64,000 nt of DNA. Origin: Propionivibrio soli. Its GTDB lineage: Bacteria; Pseudomonadota; Gammaproteobacteria; Burkholderiales; Rhodocyclaceae. Shown one piece after another: positions 27,373-36,380 of this stretch. Position 1 is the first letter of the stretch. Each line of letters opens with the position of its first letter. Location of the stretch: positions 372,001 through 436,000 of the forward strand of contig NZ_JANZKY010000001.1 of the NCBI RefSeq assembly GCF_025770765.1, read 5' to 3'. The translations under genes and the position numbers were made by a program. The notes beneath the pieces were generated by a model that did no database searches, had not been told where the DNA came from, and was given only the letters and a program-made list of their open reading frames with translations.

Positions 27373-28080
27373 ATGGGGATGTCAAAAATTTCGCTGACGC
27401 TGCGTGTGCTCGCCGCCCTGCTTAGTTACCCGAGCGAGAGACTGCGCGGCGAGTTGTCGGCGCTCGTCGCCGCGCTGCGGGAGGAAGCGGCATTGCCCGC
27501 CGCGCGTCAGCGCGAAATCGAGTTGCTGATCGCCCGCTTGCGCCACATCGACGCGCTCGACTGCGAATCCGAATACGTCGAAGTGTTCGACCGGGGCCGC
27601 GCCACGTCGCTGCATCTCTTCGAACATGTGCACGGGGACTCGCGCGACCGCGGACCGGCGCTCATCGACCTCGCCCAGACTTACGAAGCACGCGGGCTCA
27701 TTCTCGCCCCCGGGGAACTTCCCGACTACCTGCCGGTAGCGCTCGAGTTCGCTTCCACGCTCCCCGCCGAGGAAGCGCGAGCCTTCCTCCGCGAGATGGC
27801 GCACATCCTCAACGCGATCTCCAACGCGTTGCAGAAACGCGAGAGCCCGTATGCCGCGATCACCGGCGCACTGCTCGATTTGTGCGGCAAAGAGACACAG
27901 ACGATAAAGGTCGTCGACGACGAGCCGCTCGACGCGACCTGGGAAGAGCCGGCGGTTTTCGACGGCTGTTCGTCGCGCGGGCAGGCCGCCTCGGAGCAGC
28001 CGATCCACCTTGTCCGCAACGCCACGGCAACACGCCAGACATCCCCTTCCAACCCGCACATTCCCGGAGTTTCGCCATGA
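27373..28080 (+). CDS. narJ: nitrate reductase assembly chaperone NarJ
   Basis: 235 residues, TorD/NarJ-type helical chaperone that helps insert the Mo cofactor and Fe-S cluster into NarG. VLAALLSYPSERL near the N-terminus and EYVEVFDRGRATSLHLFEHVHGDSRDRGPAL (about 68-97) are the diagnostic segments. GGAGG (27361-27365, inside the end of narH) precedes the ATG at 27373. The last 35 residues are low-complexity and polar. It overlaps narI by four bases (ATGA). Confidence 0.94.
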   Translation: MGMSKISLTLRVLAALLSYPSERLRGELSALVAALREEAALPAARQREIELLIARLRHIDALDCESEYVEVFDRGRATSLHLFEHVHGDSRDRGPALIDLAQTYEARGLILAPGELPDYLPVALEFASTLPAEEARAFLREMAHILNAISNALQKRESPYAAITGALLDLCGKETQTIKVVDDEPLDATWEEPAVFDGCSSRGQAASEQPIHLVRNATATRQTSPSNPHIPGVSP

Positions 28081-28811
28081 GCGCGTTCGAGACATTCCTG
28101 TTCGGTATCTATCCTTACCTCTGCCTCGGCGTCTTTCTGCTCGGCAGTTTGATCCGCTTCGAACGCGACCAATACACGTGGAAAAGCGACTCGTCGCAGC
28201 TCCTGCGAGCCGGCCAGTTACGACTCGGGAGCAACCTCTTCCACGTCGGCGTGCTCTTTCTTTTCTTCGGTCATTTCTTCGGTATGCTCACGCCGCATGC
28301 GCTCTACGAACCCTTCATCGCAGCCGGCAACAAGCAGCTTCTCGCCATGGTAGCGGGCGGCATCGCCGGCACGCTGGCGTTCTTCGGCGTCAGCCTGCTC
28401 TTGCACCGCCGGTTATCGGACGCGCGCATTCGCGCCACGTCACGCACCAGCGACATCGTGCTGCTCGTTCTGCTCTGGATGCAGTTGGCGCTCGGACTCG
28501 CCTCGCTGCCGATCTCGGCGCAGCACATGGACGGCAGCGTGATGATGCGGTTGGCCGAATGGGCGCAACGCATCGTGACCTTCCGTGCCGGCGCCTCGGA
28601 ACTGCTCGCCGACGTGAGCTGGCTGTTCAAGGCGCATATCGCGCTCGGCCTGTCCATCTTCCTGGTCTTTCCGTTTACCCGGCTCGTTCATGTATGGAGC
28701 GGCTTCGGTACCGCGGCCTACGTTCTTCGCCCGTACCAGGTCGTCCGCGCCCGCCGGTTGAACATTCCGGCTGGACACAATCTGCCGCGCCCGCCCGGGG
28801 CCGGCGTCTAG
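28077..28811 (+). CDS. narI: respiratory nitrate reductase gamma subunit NarI
   Basis: 244 residues with five transmembrane helices. The haem b ligands are expected among the His residues of FHVGVLFLFFGHFFG (about 57-71) and, near the end, KAHIALGLSIFLVFPFTRLVHVW (about 184-206). It oxidises quinol at the periplasmic side and feeds NarH, anchoring NarGH to the membrane. The start overlaps the narJ stop. Confidence 0.95.
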   Translation: MSAFETFLFGIYPYLCLGVFLLGSLIRFERDQYTWKSDSSQLLRAGQLRLGSNLFHVGVLFLFFGHFFGMLTPHALYEPFIAAGNKQLLAMVAGGIAGTLAFFGVSLLLHRRLSDARIRATSRTSDIVLLVLLWMQLALGLASLPISAQHMDGSVMMRLAEWAQRIVTFRAGASELLADVSWLFKAHIALGLSIFLVFPFTRLVHVWSGFGTAAYVLRPYQVVRARRLNIPAGHNLPRPPGAGV

Positions 28812-28821
28812 GAGAAACGCT

Positions 28822-29649
28822 TTGCAAACCGAATTCCTCAAACACACGCCCGCTCACCTGCTTGGCGACGGCATCGCCTACGTCGATGGGATTGCGCTCA
28901 ACACCCTGGGCGAAGTGCTCGCCGTCGGCGAGTTGCGGCAACGCGCGTATTCCGAGTTATTGCGGCGCGCCGCGATCGACCATGGCCTGCTCGCCGCCGA
29001 AGACCTGCCGGCCACCGACGGCGTGCTGAGCGAGGACGCCAGCCGCGCCATCGAAGCTCTGCTCGAACGCAAGCTGATGATCTTCGAACCGTCGGAAGAG
29101 GAATGTTTGCGCCATTACGCGGCGCGCCGCAAGACCTACGCGATCGGCGAGCGCGTGCATGCCCGGCATATTCTGTTCGCCGTCACGCCCGGAGTCGACG
29201 TGGCTGCCTTGCGCGAGCGCGCCGAGTCGATTCTGCTCGACCTGCGCAGCCACGGCGGAAAGGCGCTGCAGGAAGCCGCTGCCGGCGATCGATTTGACGA
29301 AGCCGCGCGCACGTACTCGAACTGTCCTACAGGTGCCGACGGCGGCAATCTCGGTTGGCTCACGGCGTCCAACTGTGCGCCGGAGCTCGCGCGCGAGCTG
29401 TTCGGCCGTACCGAGGTCGGCGTCCTGCCGCGCCTCGTGCACAGTCGCTTCGGTTTCCATATCGTCGAAGTGAGCGAGCGCCAACCAGGCGTCGAGCCCC
29501 CCTATGCGGAAGTCGCCGGTGCGGTCGTCACATCGCTGCGGCAAGCCGCCTATGTGACGGCTTTGCGCGACTACCTGGCGCGTTTGGCGCGCAAGGCGAC
29601 GATCGTCGGCGTCGATCTCGACACGAACGAATCGCCGCTGATCCAGTAG
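28822..29649 (+). CDS. PpiC-type peptidyl-prolyl isomerase (NifM-like) of the nar operon
   Basis: 275 residues from a TTG start, supported by AGGAGA (28810-28815). The N-terminal half is helical. A parvulin domain spans about 110-240: VHARHILFAVTPGVD, then FDEAARTYSNCPTGADGGNLGWL and VGVLPRLVHSRFGFHIVEV, with the usual active-site His and hydrophobic residues. No signal peptide is seen, so it is cytoplasmic. A parvulin gene after narI is common in Pseudomonas and betaproteobacteria and probably assists NarGHI folding. Confidence 0.88.
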   Translation: MQTEFLKHTPAHLLGDGIAYVDGIALNTLGEVLAVGELRQRAYSELLRRAAIDHGLLAAEDLPATDGVLSEDASRAIEALLERKLMIFEPSEEECLRHYAARRKTYAIGERVHARHILFAVTPGVDVAALRERAESILLDLRSHGGKALQEAAAGDRFDEAARTYSNCPTGADGGNLGWLTASNCAPELARELFGRTEVGVLPRLVHSRFGFHIVEVSERQPGVEPPYAEVAGAVVTSLRQAAYVTALRDYLARLARKATIVGVDLDTNESPLIQ

Positions 29650-29659
29650 ACGCGCGACT

Positions 29660-29680
29660 GGCCGCGGCGCAACCGCGGCC
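29660..29680. terminator. bidirectional hairpin between convergent genes
   Basis: GGCCGCGG-CGCAA-CCGCGGCC is a perfect eight-base stem lying between the convergent parvulin and old-yellow-enzyme genes. Outer bases (ACT...AGT) extend the pairing with interruptions. There is no strong T-run, so its use as a terminator is likely but not certain. Confidence 0.5.
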
Positions 29681-29693
29681 GTCGCCAGTTCTC

Positions 29694-30776
29694 CTAGCGT
29701 GCCGGCGTTCCCGGCGGCGCCGCCCGCAGATACTGTTTTGGCCATTCGACCGCGTGCCCAAGCGCCTGCGCGGCATGCAGCGGCCAGTAAGGGTCGCGCA
29801 GGATCTCACGGCCGACGAGCACCATATCGGCCTGCCCCGTCCGGATCACATGATCGGCCTGAGCCGGCGAGGTGATGAGGCCGACGGCTGCCGTCGGTAT
29901 ATCGGCTTCGGCGCGTACGCGCGCGGCGAACGCCGTCTGGAATCCAGGACCGGCCGGAATCTTGGCATACGGCACCAAGCCGCCTGACGACACGTTGATG
30001 AGGTCGACGCCGAGCGCCTTCAGTTGCGTGCACAGTTGCACAGTCTCATCGACGTCCCATCCGCCCTCGACCCAATCCGTCGCCGAAAGTCGCACTAGCA
30101 GCGGCAAGCGCTCGGGCCATTCGGCACGCACGGCGGCGGCCACCTCGCGCACGAGGCGCGAGCGGTTCTCGAAACTGCCACCCCAGGCGTCGGTACGCTG
30201 GTTCGCAAGCGGCGACAGGAATTCATGCAGCAGATAGCCGTGAGCGGCATGTATCTCGACGACCTGGAATCCCGCCTGGAGAGCACGCCGCGTCGCGGCG
30301 ACGAAAGCGCCGATGACGGCTTCGATACCTTGTGTATCGAGCGCCTGCGGCACGGCGTAGCTGTCGCCGAAGGCAATCGGCGACGGTGCCACTGGCGGCC
30401 AGCCGCCCTCTTCCGCACCCAGCGATCGCTGCGGCTGCCAACCCAGCCCTGCACCACCCTTACGTCCGGCATGCGCAAGCTGAATCCCCATGACGGCGCC
30501 CTGTTCCCGGGCATAACGGGTGATACGCGCTAAAGGTTCGATCTGGTCATCGTTCCACAAACCGAGGTCGGCCGGGCTGATGCGCCCCTCGGGAACGACG
30601 CCCGTCGCCTCGATGTTGATGAGCGCGGCGCCGCCGATTGCGCGACTCGTGTAGTGCACGAAATGCCAGTCGTTGGCGACTCCGTTTTGCGCCGAATACT
30701 GGCACATCGAGGGTATGCCGATGCGGTTCCTGAAGACGACGTCGCGGAGTTTGAGCGTTTCGAAAAGGTGAGCCAC
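29694..30776 (-). CDS. NADH:flavin oxidoreductase, old yellow enzyme (YqjM/XenA type)
   Basis: 360 residues, TIM-barrel flavoprotein. The N-terminal FETLKLRDVVFRNRIGIPSMCQYSA carries the FMN-site Cys typical of the YqjM-like class. IQLAHAGRKG, EIHAAHGYLLHEFLSP (His pair binding the phenolic or enone oxygen) and NQRTDAWGGSFENRSR follow, with a C-terminal VLVGREILRDPYWPL. It reduces activated C=C bonds or nitro compounds with NAD(P)H. It is transcribed leftward, after the small lipoprotein gene, with a 158-base gap. Confidence 0.92.
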   Translation of the reverse strand: MAHLFETLKLRDVVFRNRIGIPSMCQYSAQNGVANDWHFVHYTSRAIGGAALINIEATGVVPEGRISPADLGLWNDDQIEPLARITRYAREQGAVMGIQLAHAGRKGGAGLGWQPQRSLGAEEGGWPPVAPSPIAFGDSYAVPQALDTQGIEAVIGAFVAATRRALQAGFQVVEIHAAHGYLLHEFLSPLANQRTDAWGGSFENRSRLVREVAAAVRAEWPERLPLLVRLSATDWVEGGWDVDETVQLCTQLKALGVDLINVSSGGLVPYAKIPAGPGFQTAFAARVRAEADIPTAAVGLITSPAQADHVIRTGQADMVLVGREILRDPYWPLHAAQALGHAVEWPKQYLRAAPPGTPAR

Positions 30777-30934
30777 GAGTTCCTCATTGGCGGAAAGAAA
30801 AACGTGATCTTAGCGCCCGCTGGGAACCCGTGCTGTACCGCGCCCGTTTGCGGCCGTGCATCACCTGGCGGCACTCTGCGGAAAGATCTCGGTGGTTAGC
30901 GTTCTGGCGAACAGCAGCCCGCGATACGAGAGGC

Positions 30935-31183
30935 TCAGTCGCGCCAATCGTCCCGGTCGTGGTAATGGCCGCGACCGCGGTAATAGCCGGGCGGCCCGGG
31001 TGGAACGACGACCACGCGAGGCGCTGGAGCCACCCACACACGCGGAGGCGGAGCGACCCAGACACGCGCCGGCTCCGGCTCGTAGTACGCCGGACCGCGC
31101 GGGGTGACGACCGCGCATCCGGAAAGAACAGCCGCCGCAGCCGTCACGGCGAGAACGGGAGGCGAGAAGAAGCGTTTCTTCAT
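30935..31183 (-). CDS. small proline/valine-rich lipoprotein
   Basis: 82 residues. MKKRF plus a hydrophobic stretch ends in a lipobox LSGC (Cys about 23), indicating an outer-membrane or periplasmic lipoprotein. The mature part is low-complexity with near-repeats PRVWVAPPPRVWVAPAPRV and a His/Asp/Arg-rich end. The ATG at 31183 follows AGAGG at good distance; an upstream ATG at 31210 would place charged residues before the signal. Function is unknown. Confidence 0.7.
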   Translation of the reverse strand: MKKRFFSPPVLAVTAAAAVLSGCAVVTPRGPAYYEPEPARVWVAPPPRVWVAPAPRVVVVPPGPPGYYRGRGHYHDRDDWRD

Positions 31184-31496
31184 GGTATAAACCTCTGACA
31201 CGATGGGCACGCCGTGGACCGCGACGGCTCGCGAGGCAAGCGCGACACCAAGAAGAAATGCGCTGCCTTGAGCAGATAACGCGCGGGATGCGGGGTAATT
31301 TGACGGTCGAGTTGTAAATTCGGGCGCCGCTTTGTAACGAGATGTTGGTTAGAGACGCTGATAACAGGCCGCGTTGGCCAAGTGCCTATTCGGCAAGGAA
31401 AATCCCTGTCGTGGCCACGCCTAAATATCCTGTTAGAATATTTGCGCTGGTCGGGGTGGTGCCTTGCTGATGCGCTGTTCGTTCTGGAGTTTGAAA
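31184..31496. other. intergenic region with an operator-like repeat
   Basis: The 313-base divergent gap between the lipoprotein and the solute-binding protein has no supported gene. A -10-like TAGAAT (31434-31439) lies within an imperfect inverted repeat AAATATCCT-GTT-AGAATATTT (31423-31443; one mismatch), 54 bases ahead of the start at 31497. A regulator bound there would cover the promoter. Confidence 0.35.
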
Positions 31497-32423
31497 ATGA
31501 AACCAAGGGTCCTCATGCCGATGCGGGCGATTGCTCTTCTCCGTGTAACGTTCGCCTGCCTTCTCGCAGCGGTCACGCTTACGGCGGGCGTACAGGATCT
31601 TGCGGAAATCCGCGAACGCGGCGTCCTCCGCCACCTCGGCGTTCCGTACGCGCGGTTTGTCGTCGACAGCAACGAAGGACTCGACGTCGAAATCATGCAG
31701 CGCTTCGCCAAACATATCGGCGTGCGCTACGAATTCGTGCAAAGCGGCTGGTACAGCATCTTCCAGGACCTCATCGGCCAGAACATCGAGTACAAGCCGG
31801 TTATTCGCGCTTTCGGCAGCCGCGCGATCCGTGGCGACGTCATCGGCAGCGGCCTGACGGTTCTCCCCGGGCGTGACAATATCGTCGACTTCTCGACGCC
31901 GACATTCCCTACGGCCGTCTGGCTGATGGCGCGCTCGGCGTCGGTCGTGCAGCCCATCACGCCGAGCGGCAATCTCGCCGCAGACATCAAAGCGACGAAG
32001 GCCAAACTCAAGCAAGGGACGACCTTCGTGATCGACAACACCTGCCTCGACCCGGCGCTCTACGATCTTGAAGGCAAGGGCTACACGCTCAAGCGCTTCA
32101 CCCGCGAGATCAATCTCAACGACATCGTTCCGGCCGTATTCAAGCAGGAGAGCGAAATGACCCTGCTCGACGTGCCGGACATCATCGTCGCGCTCGAAAA
32201 ATGGCCGGGCCAGATCAAGGTGATCGGACCGATTTCCGGCGAGCAGCGCATGGCGGCGGCGTTCCGCAAGACATCGCCTGCTCTGCGCCAGGCCTTCAAC
32301 GAGTTCCTCGCCGAGTTGCAGAGGGACGGCACCTACATGGAACTCGTGCGCAAATACTATCGCTCGGCGCCGCGCTACCTGCCCGAGTATTTCCGCGAGC
32401 TGGGAATGGCAAACGCCCGCTGA
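31497..32423 (+). CDS. periplasmic solute-binding protein (SBP_bac_3 family)
   Basis: 308 residues with a signal peptide (positive start, hydrophobic core to about residue 31). The mature part is a family-3 binding fold: LAEIRERGVLRHLGVPYARF, LDVEIMQRFAKHIGVRYEFV, then VLPGRDNIVDFSTPTF and a final AFNEFLAELQRDGTYMELVRKYY. No ABC permease or ATPase genes are near. Instead it is followed 24 bases later by a hybrid sensor kinase, so it may serve as that kinase's periplasmic ligand sensor. The start at 31497 has GGAG seven bases before it. Confidence 0.82.
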   Translation: MKPRVLMPMRAIALLRVTFACLLAAVTLTAGVQDLAEIRERGVLRHLGVPYARFVVDSNEGLDVEIMQRFAKHIGVRYEFVQSGWYSIFQDLIGQNIEYKPVIRAFGSRAIRGDVIGSGLTVLPGRDNIVDFSTPTFPTAVWLMARSASVVQPITPSGNLAADIKATKAKLKQGTTFVIDNTCLDPALYDLEGKGYTLKRFTREINLNDIVPAVFKQESEMTLLDVPDIIVALEKWPGQIKVIGPISGEQRMAAAFRKTSPALRQAFNEFLAELQRDGTYMELVRKYYRSAPRYLPEYFRELGMANAR

Positions 32424-32447
32424 CATATCGCGCGAGGGACACATCGG

Positions 32448-35432
32448 GTGTTTTTCCTGATCAGGCGCTATAAGAAAAGCGTCCTTACCTTCCTGATCTT
32501 TATCGCGTACGCGGGCGCGGTTTTCTGGAGCAATTACGATTCGCTCCGGCGCCTGCAGGAAAACGCGCTGATCCAGCTGCAACTCGAGACGGAGAAGCAG
32601 GCGTCGGCCATTTCCTACTATTTTTCCGAACGCCGCAGCGACCTCGGCGAACTCGCCGAATCCGAGATCGTGGTCAACTTCTTCAAGAACAGCGACATGG
32701 GCATGAGCTACCAGTACGGCCTGGGAGTCAATGTCCAGCTCATTGAGGATCATTTCGAACGCCTCGCCGAACGCAAGCGCGTGGGCGATCTGCCGGCTTA
32801 TTCGGGATTCGCCCTCGTCGCCGCCGACGGCCAGCCGGTCGCCACCTGGCACGCGCCGGATGCTTCAGGCGGTTACCAGGCGTGGATCGAACCCGACAAC
32901 CGCGAGATGCGCACGCGGCTCATTGAACGCCAGGACGTTCTCCTGGTCAGCGCGCCGGTGTGGATCAACCGTGTCTATCGCGGCGAGGTGCTCGCGTGGG
33001 TGAACGCCGACACGAGCTTTGCGCAGTTCGGCCGCTCCAGCGGCGGCAATCTGAGTTTTCTCGTGGATCGCTTCAACGGCAAACCGATCGGTTCTTCCGG
33101 CAACGAACTTGCGCAAGTCGCGGCGGAGCATTGGCAGGAATTGAGCAAGGGCAGCCGGATGAACAACAACGCGGGGGTCGCGCTCCACGACGACGACGGG
33201 GAAACGCAGGTCCTCGTCAAGGTCGATATCGACAACACGCCAGTGGCCTACGTTTCCCTCACGTCGGGTCAGGTGGGCGACAGCGGCACGGCGCGGCTCT
33301 TTGTCATCGCCGCGGCGATCGTACCGCTGATTGTCGTGCTCGTTGGCTCACTCGACGTGCTCGAACGGCGCCGCCTTGATCGGCTCAGCGAGCTGGCGCG
33401 GAAGGAAGCGGAACGACTGGCGCGAACGCGCAGCGAGTTCCTGGCGAACATGAGCCACGAGATCCGTACACCGATGAACGCGATCATCGGCATGACCGAG
33501 CTTTGCCTGGGGACGAAGTTGAATCCCAAGCAGCACAACTATCTGACGAAGATACAGAGCGCGTCGAACTCGCTGCTGCGCATCGTCAATGACGTTCTCG
33601 ACTTCTCGAAGGTTGAGTCGGGCAAGCTCGAAATCGAGCAGTTGCCTTTTGACCTCGACCAAGTGATCGACAACCTGGGGACGCTATTCGCCGAAAAGGC
33701 GCGGGCGAAGTCGATCGAGCTCGCCTTCGACGTCGACGATTCGGTACGGCACACTTTTGTCGGCGACATCCTTCGCCTCGAACAGATTTTGATCAATCTG
33801 ATCGGGAACGCCATCAAGTTTTCCGAACGCGGCAACGTTGTCGTGCGCATCCGAGGCGAACGCAACGGGGCGGCCTCCGCACGCGTCCATTTTGCCGTGG
33901 TTGATGAAGGCATCGGACTCTCTCCGGAACAGCAGGCTCGCCTGTTCAACGCTTTCACGCAAGCCGACACAACAACGACGCGACGCTACGGCGGCACGGG
34001 TCTCGGCTTGGTGATCAGCAAACGGCTGGTCGAGTTGATGGGCGGCAGCATCCGTGTGGAGAGCGTGCTGGGGCAGGGAAGTACGTTCCACTTCCATGTC
34101 TGCCTCGGTGTCGATGCCTCCCGCCCGGCCCCGGCCGAGGTAATGGCACAGCAACTGGCGCCCTTTGCCCATCGGCCCGTGCTCGTGGTCGACGATAACG
34201 CGGTGTACGGTGCAGTCATGGTGGGGCAACTCGGCCAACTCGGCCTGCGTGCCGAGGCAGTAGACTCCGCGCAAGCGGTGCTCGCCGCCTTGAGCCGACC
34301 GGACGCCGTCGACTACTTGGCAATTCTCGTCGACAGCGATATGCCGGGCGTCGACAGCATCGAAGCGGTGCGTATGTTGCGCCAGCAGATGGGAGAACGA
34401 CGGCCGCCCATTCTCCTCGTCACGTCCGGGCTGGACGATCGTTGGCTCGACCGGATGGCCGATGTGGTCGACGGCTCGCTCGGCAAGCCGACGAGCGCCA
34501 GCCGGCTGTTCGTCGAACTCGCCCCGCTGCTCGGCATTCGCGCTCCAGCCGGACTTGACCAGGGTGCACGCAAGGCGACCGATGTATCGTGGTTGGGCGG
34601 CCTGGACATCCTGCTCGTCGACGACGTGGCGCTAAACCAAGAGGTGATTCGCGACATGCTTGAAGAAGCGGGCATGCGCGTGCGCCTCGCCGCCAACGGG
34701 CTCGAGGCCATCGAGGCCGTCACCGAAAAACGCCCTGATTGCGTGCTCATGGACTGCCAGATGCCGGTGATGGACGGCTACCAGGCGACACGCATCCTGC
34801 GCAACGACGAGCACCTGCACGACTTGCCGATCGTCGCATTGACGGCCAGCGCGCTTCCGAGTGAACGTGAGCGCTGCCGGCAGGCAGGCATGAACGGCTA
34901 CATCAGCAAGCCAGTCACCTCGGGCGATCTGCTCGCCATTCTCGCCACTTATATTCCAATGCGCGGCTCGCCAGAGGCGCAGGTTGGAGTAACAGCAGGG
35001 CCAGTTGATCCGGAGCGGCCAACCGCGAACGCTCCGCGCGGTGCTGACGCCATGCCGCCGCAATCGAAGGCGACCGACGACCTTCCCGAACTGCATGGCA
35101 TCGACTGCGAACTCGGCCTACGGTATGCCAGCGGCAAGGCGATGGTTTATCGCCGTTTGCTGCGCATCTTCCTCGATTCGCATGGCCGCACTTTTGAAGG
35201 TGCGTTCCACGACGCTTACGAGGGAGGAAACTGGAAGGAAGCGACGCGGCTTGCGCACTCGCTCAAGAGTGCCGCGCGCACCATTGGCGCCAATACCCTG
35301 GGAGATTTGGCCGAAGCCCTGGAGCATTTGTGTCTCGATCGCGAGGCTGCGGCGATTGCGCCCTTGCTCGGTCGGGTGACCTTGGAACTCGAACAGGTGT
35401 GCGGCGGCCTGGCGACCGTCAACACCGACTGA
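32448..35432 (+). CDS. hybrid sensor histidine kinase with two receivers and an Hpt domain
   Basis: 994 residues from a GTG start. A membrane helix (about 11-28), a periplasmic sensor domain of about 240 residues and a second helix (about 285-305) precede the cytoplasmic part. HisKA has His337 in NMSHEIRTPMNAIIGM. The HATPase has VDEGIGLSPEQQ and GTGLGLVISKRLV. Receiver 1 has acceptor Asp629 (DSDMPG); receiver 2 has Asp769 (MDCQMPVMDGYQ); the C-terminal Hpt has His937 in AHSLKSAARTIGA. This is a BarA/EvgS-like phosphorelay. A response regulator with an output domain is not encoded nearby. Confidence 0.92.
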   Translation: MFFLIRRYKKSVLTFLIFIAYAGAVFWSNYDSLRRLQENALIQLQLETEKQASAISYYFSERRSDLGELAESEIVVNFFKNSDMGMSYQYGLGVNVQLIEDHFERLAERKRVGDLPAYSGFALVAADGQPVATWHAPDASGGYQAWIEPDNREMRTRLIERQDVLLVSAPVWINRVYRGEVLAWVNADTSFAQFGRSSGGNLSFLVDRFNGKPIGSSGNELAQVAAEHWQELSKGSRMNNNAGVALHDDDGETQVLVKVDIDNTPVAYVSLTSGQVGDSGTARLFVIAAAIVPLIVVLVGSLDVLERRRLDRLSELARKEAERLARTRSEFLANMSHEIRTPMNAIIGMTELCLGTKLNPKQHNYLTKIQSASNSLLRIVNDVLDFSKVESGKLEIEQLPFDLDQVIDNLGTLFAEKARAKSIELAFDVDDSVRHTFVGDILRLEQILINLIGNAIKFSERGNVVVRIRGERNGAASARVHFAVVDEGIGLSPEQQARLFNAFTQADTTTTRRYGGTGLGLVISKRLVELMGGSIRVESVLGQGSTFHFHVCLGVDASRPAPAEVMAQQLAPFAHRPVLVVDDNAVYGAVMVGQLGQLGLRAEAVDSAQAVLAALSRPDAVDYLAILVDSDMPGVDSIEAVRMLRQQMGERRPPILLVTSGLDDRWLDRMADVVDGSLGKPTSASRLFVELAPLLGIRAPAGLDQGARKATDVSWLGGLDILLVDDVALNQEVIRDMLEEAGMRVRLAANGLEAIEAVTEKRPDCVLMDCQMPVMDGYQATRILRNDEHLHDLPIVALTASALPSERERCRQAGMNGYISKPVTSGDLLAILATYIPMRGSPEAQVGVTAGPVDPERPTANAPRGADAMPPQSKATDDLPELHGIDCELGLRYASGKAMVYRRLLRIFLDSHGRTFEGAFHDAYEGGNWKEATRLAHSLKSAARTIGANTLGDLAEALEHLCLDREAAAIAPLLGRVTLELEQVCGGLATVNTD

Positions 35433-35588
35433 TCGTCGCTGATCGTCAGTCCATCGAGCCATTTGCTCTGCGCGCCGACGTACTGGTACGGCGCGGTGGA
35501 GCGCGGGGAGAAACCCGGTCCTTGTGCTGCAACACGCTCGTAACGTTGATCTCGTAACGTCCTTCCACACGATGCGAAAGGACACGCC

Positions 35589-36380
35589 ATGAAGCAGACA
35601 TCGCTTGCGCCGCAACGAGAAAGGAATACCCGGCGCTCTCGGCTTACCGTCAGCCTCGCCCAATGCGAATGGGACATCCTGCAGGCACAGAAGCTCCGCT
35701 ATCGCATTTTCGCCGGCGAGCTTGGGGCAAATCTTCCGACGCGCACACCGGGCGTAGACAAAGATATTTTCGACCCCTACTGCGAACACCTCGTCGTTCG
35801 TGACGAGGGTAGCGATGCGGTAGTCGGAACGTGCCGAATCCTGTCCCCGATGCGCGCGGTGCGCGTCGGCAGCTTTTATTCCGAGAACGGCTTCGACCTG
35901 ACCCGGCTGCAGCACCTGCGTTCGCGCATGATCGAGGTCGGGCGTCTGTGCGTGCATCCCGCCTATCGAACTGGCCGCACGATCGATCTGCTTTTTCGTG
36001 GAATCGGCCTCTACATGGACCAGAACCACTACGAGTACCTGCTCGCCTGTCCCGGCGTCAGCATGACGGATGGGGGGCACGCCGCCGCCAGCGCTTACGC
36101 GCGTCTCGGCGAATACCTGAGCCCCCTCGAATACCGCGTCTTTCCCCGTTGCCCGCTGCCTTTGGCGTCACTCGACCGCCACACGCCGGTTCACCTGCCG
36201 CCGCTCGTCAAAGGATGCCTGCGCATTGGCGCCTACGTATGCGGAGAACCCGCGTGGGATCCCGATTTCAACAACGGCGATTTTCCGATTCTCCTGCCCG
36301 TTGCCGCACTTCACGGCCGTTATGCGCGGCGCTTAGGCCATCCGTCGGTTCGCAGCGAAGTCGCCGCCACCCCGCTTTAG
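35589..36380 (+). CDS. OlsB-like GNAT acyltransferase (ornithine-lipid type)
   Basis: 263 residues. QAQKLRYRIFAGELGA, DIFDPYCEHLVVRD, VVGTCRIL and IEVGRLCVHPAYRTGRTIDLL form the pattern of OlsB-like N-acyltransferases, which transfer a 3-hydroxyacyl chain from acyl-ACP to ornithine. No olsA-like partner is next to it, so the lipid-forming role is inferred from the family only. A ten-base direct repeat CTCGTAACGT occurs at 35537 and 35551 in its upstream region. Confidence 0.75.
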   Translation: MKQTSLAPQRERNTRRSRLTVSLAQCEWDILQAQKLRYRIFAGELGANLPTRTPGVDKDIFDPYCEHLVVRDEGSDAVVGTCRILSPMRAVRVGSFYSENGFDLTRLQHLRSRMIEVGRLCVHPAYRTGRTIDLLFRGIGLYMDQNHYEYLLACPGVSMTDGGHAAASAYARLGEYLSPLEYRVFPRCPLPLASLDRHTPVHLPPLVKGCLRIGAYVCGEPAWDPDFNNGDFPILLPVAALHGRYARRLGHPSVRSEVAATPL

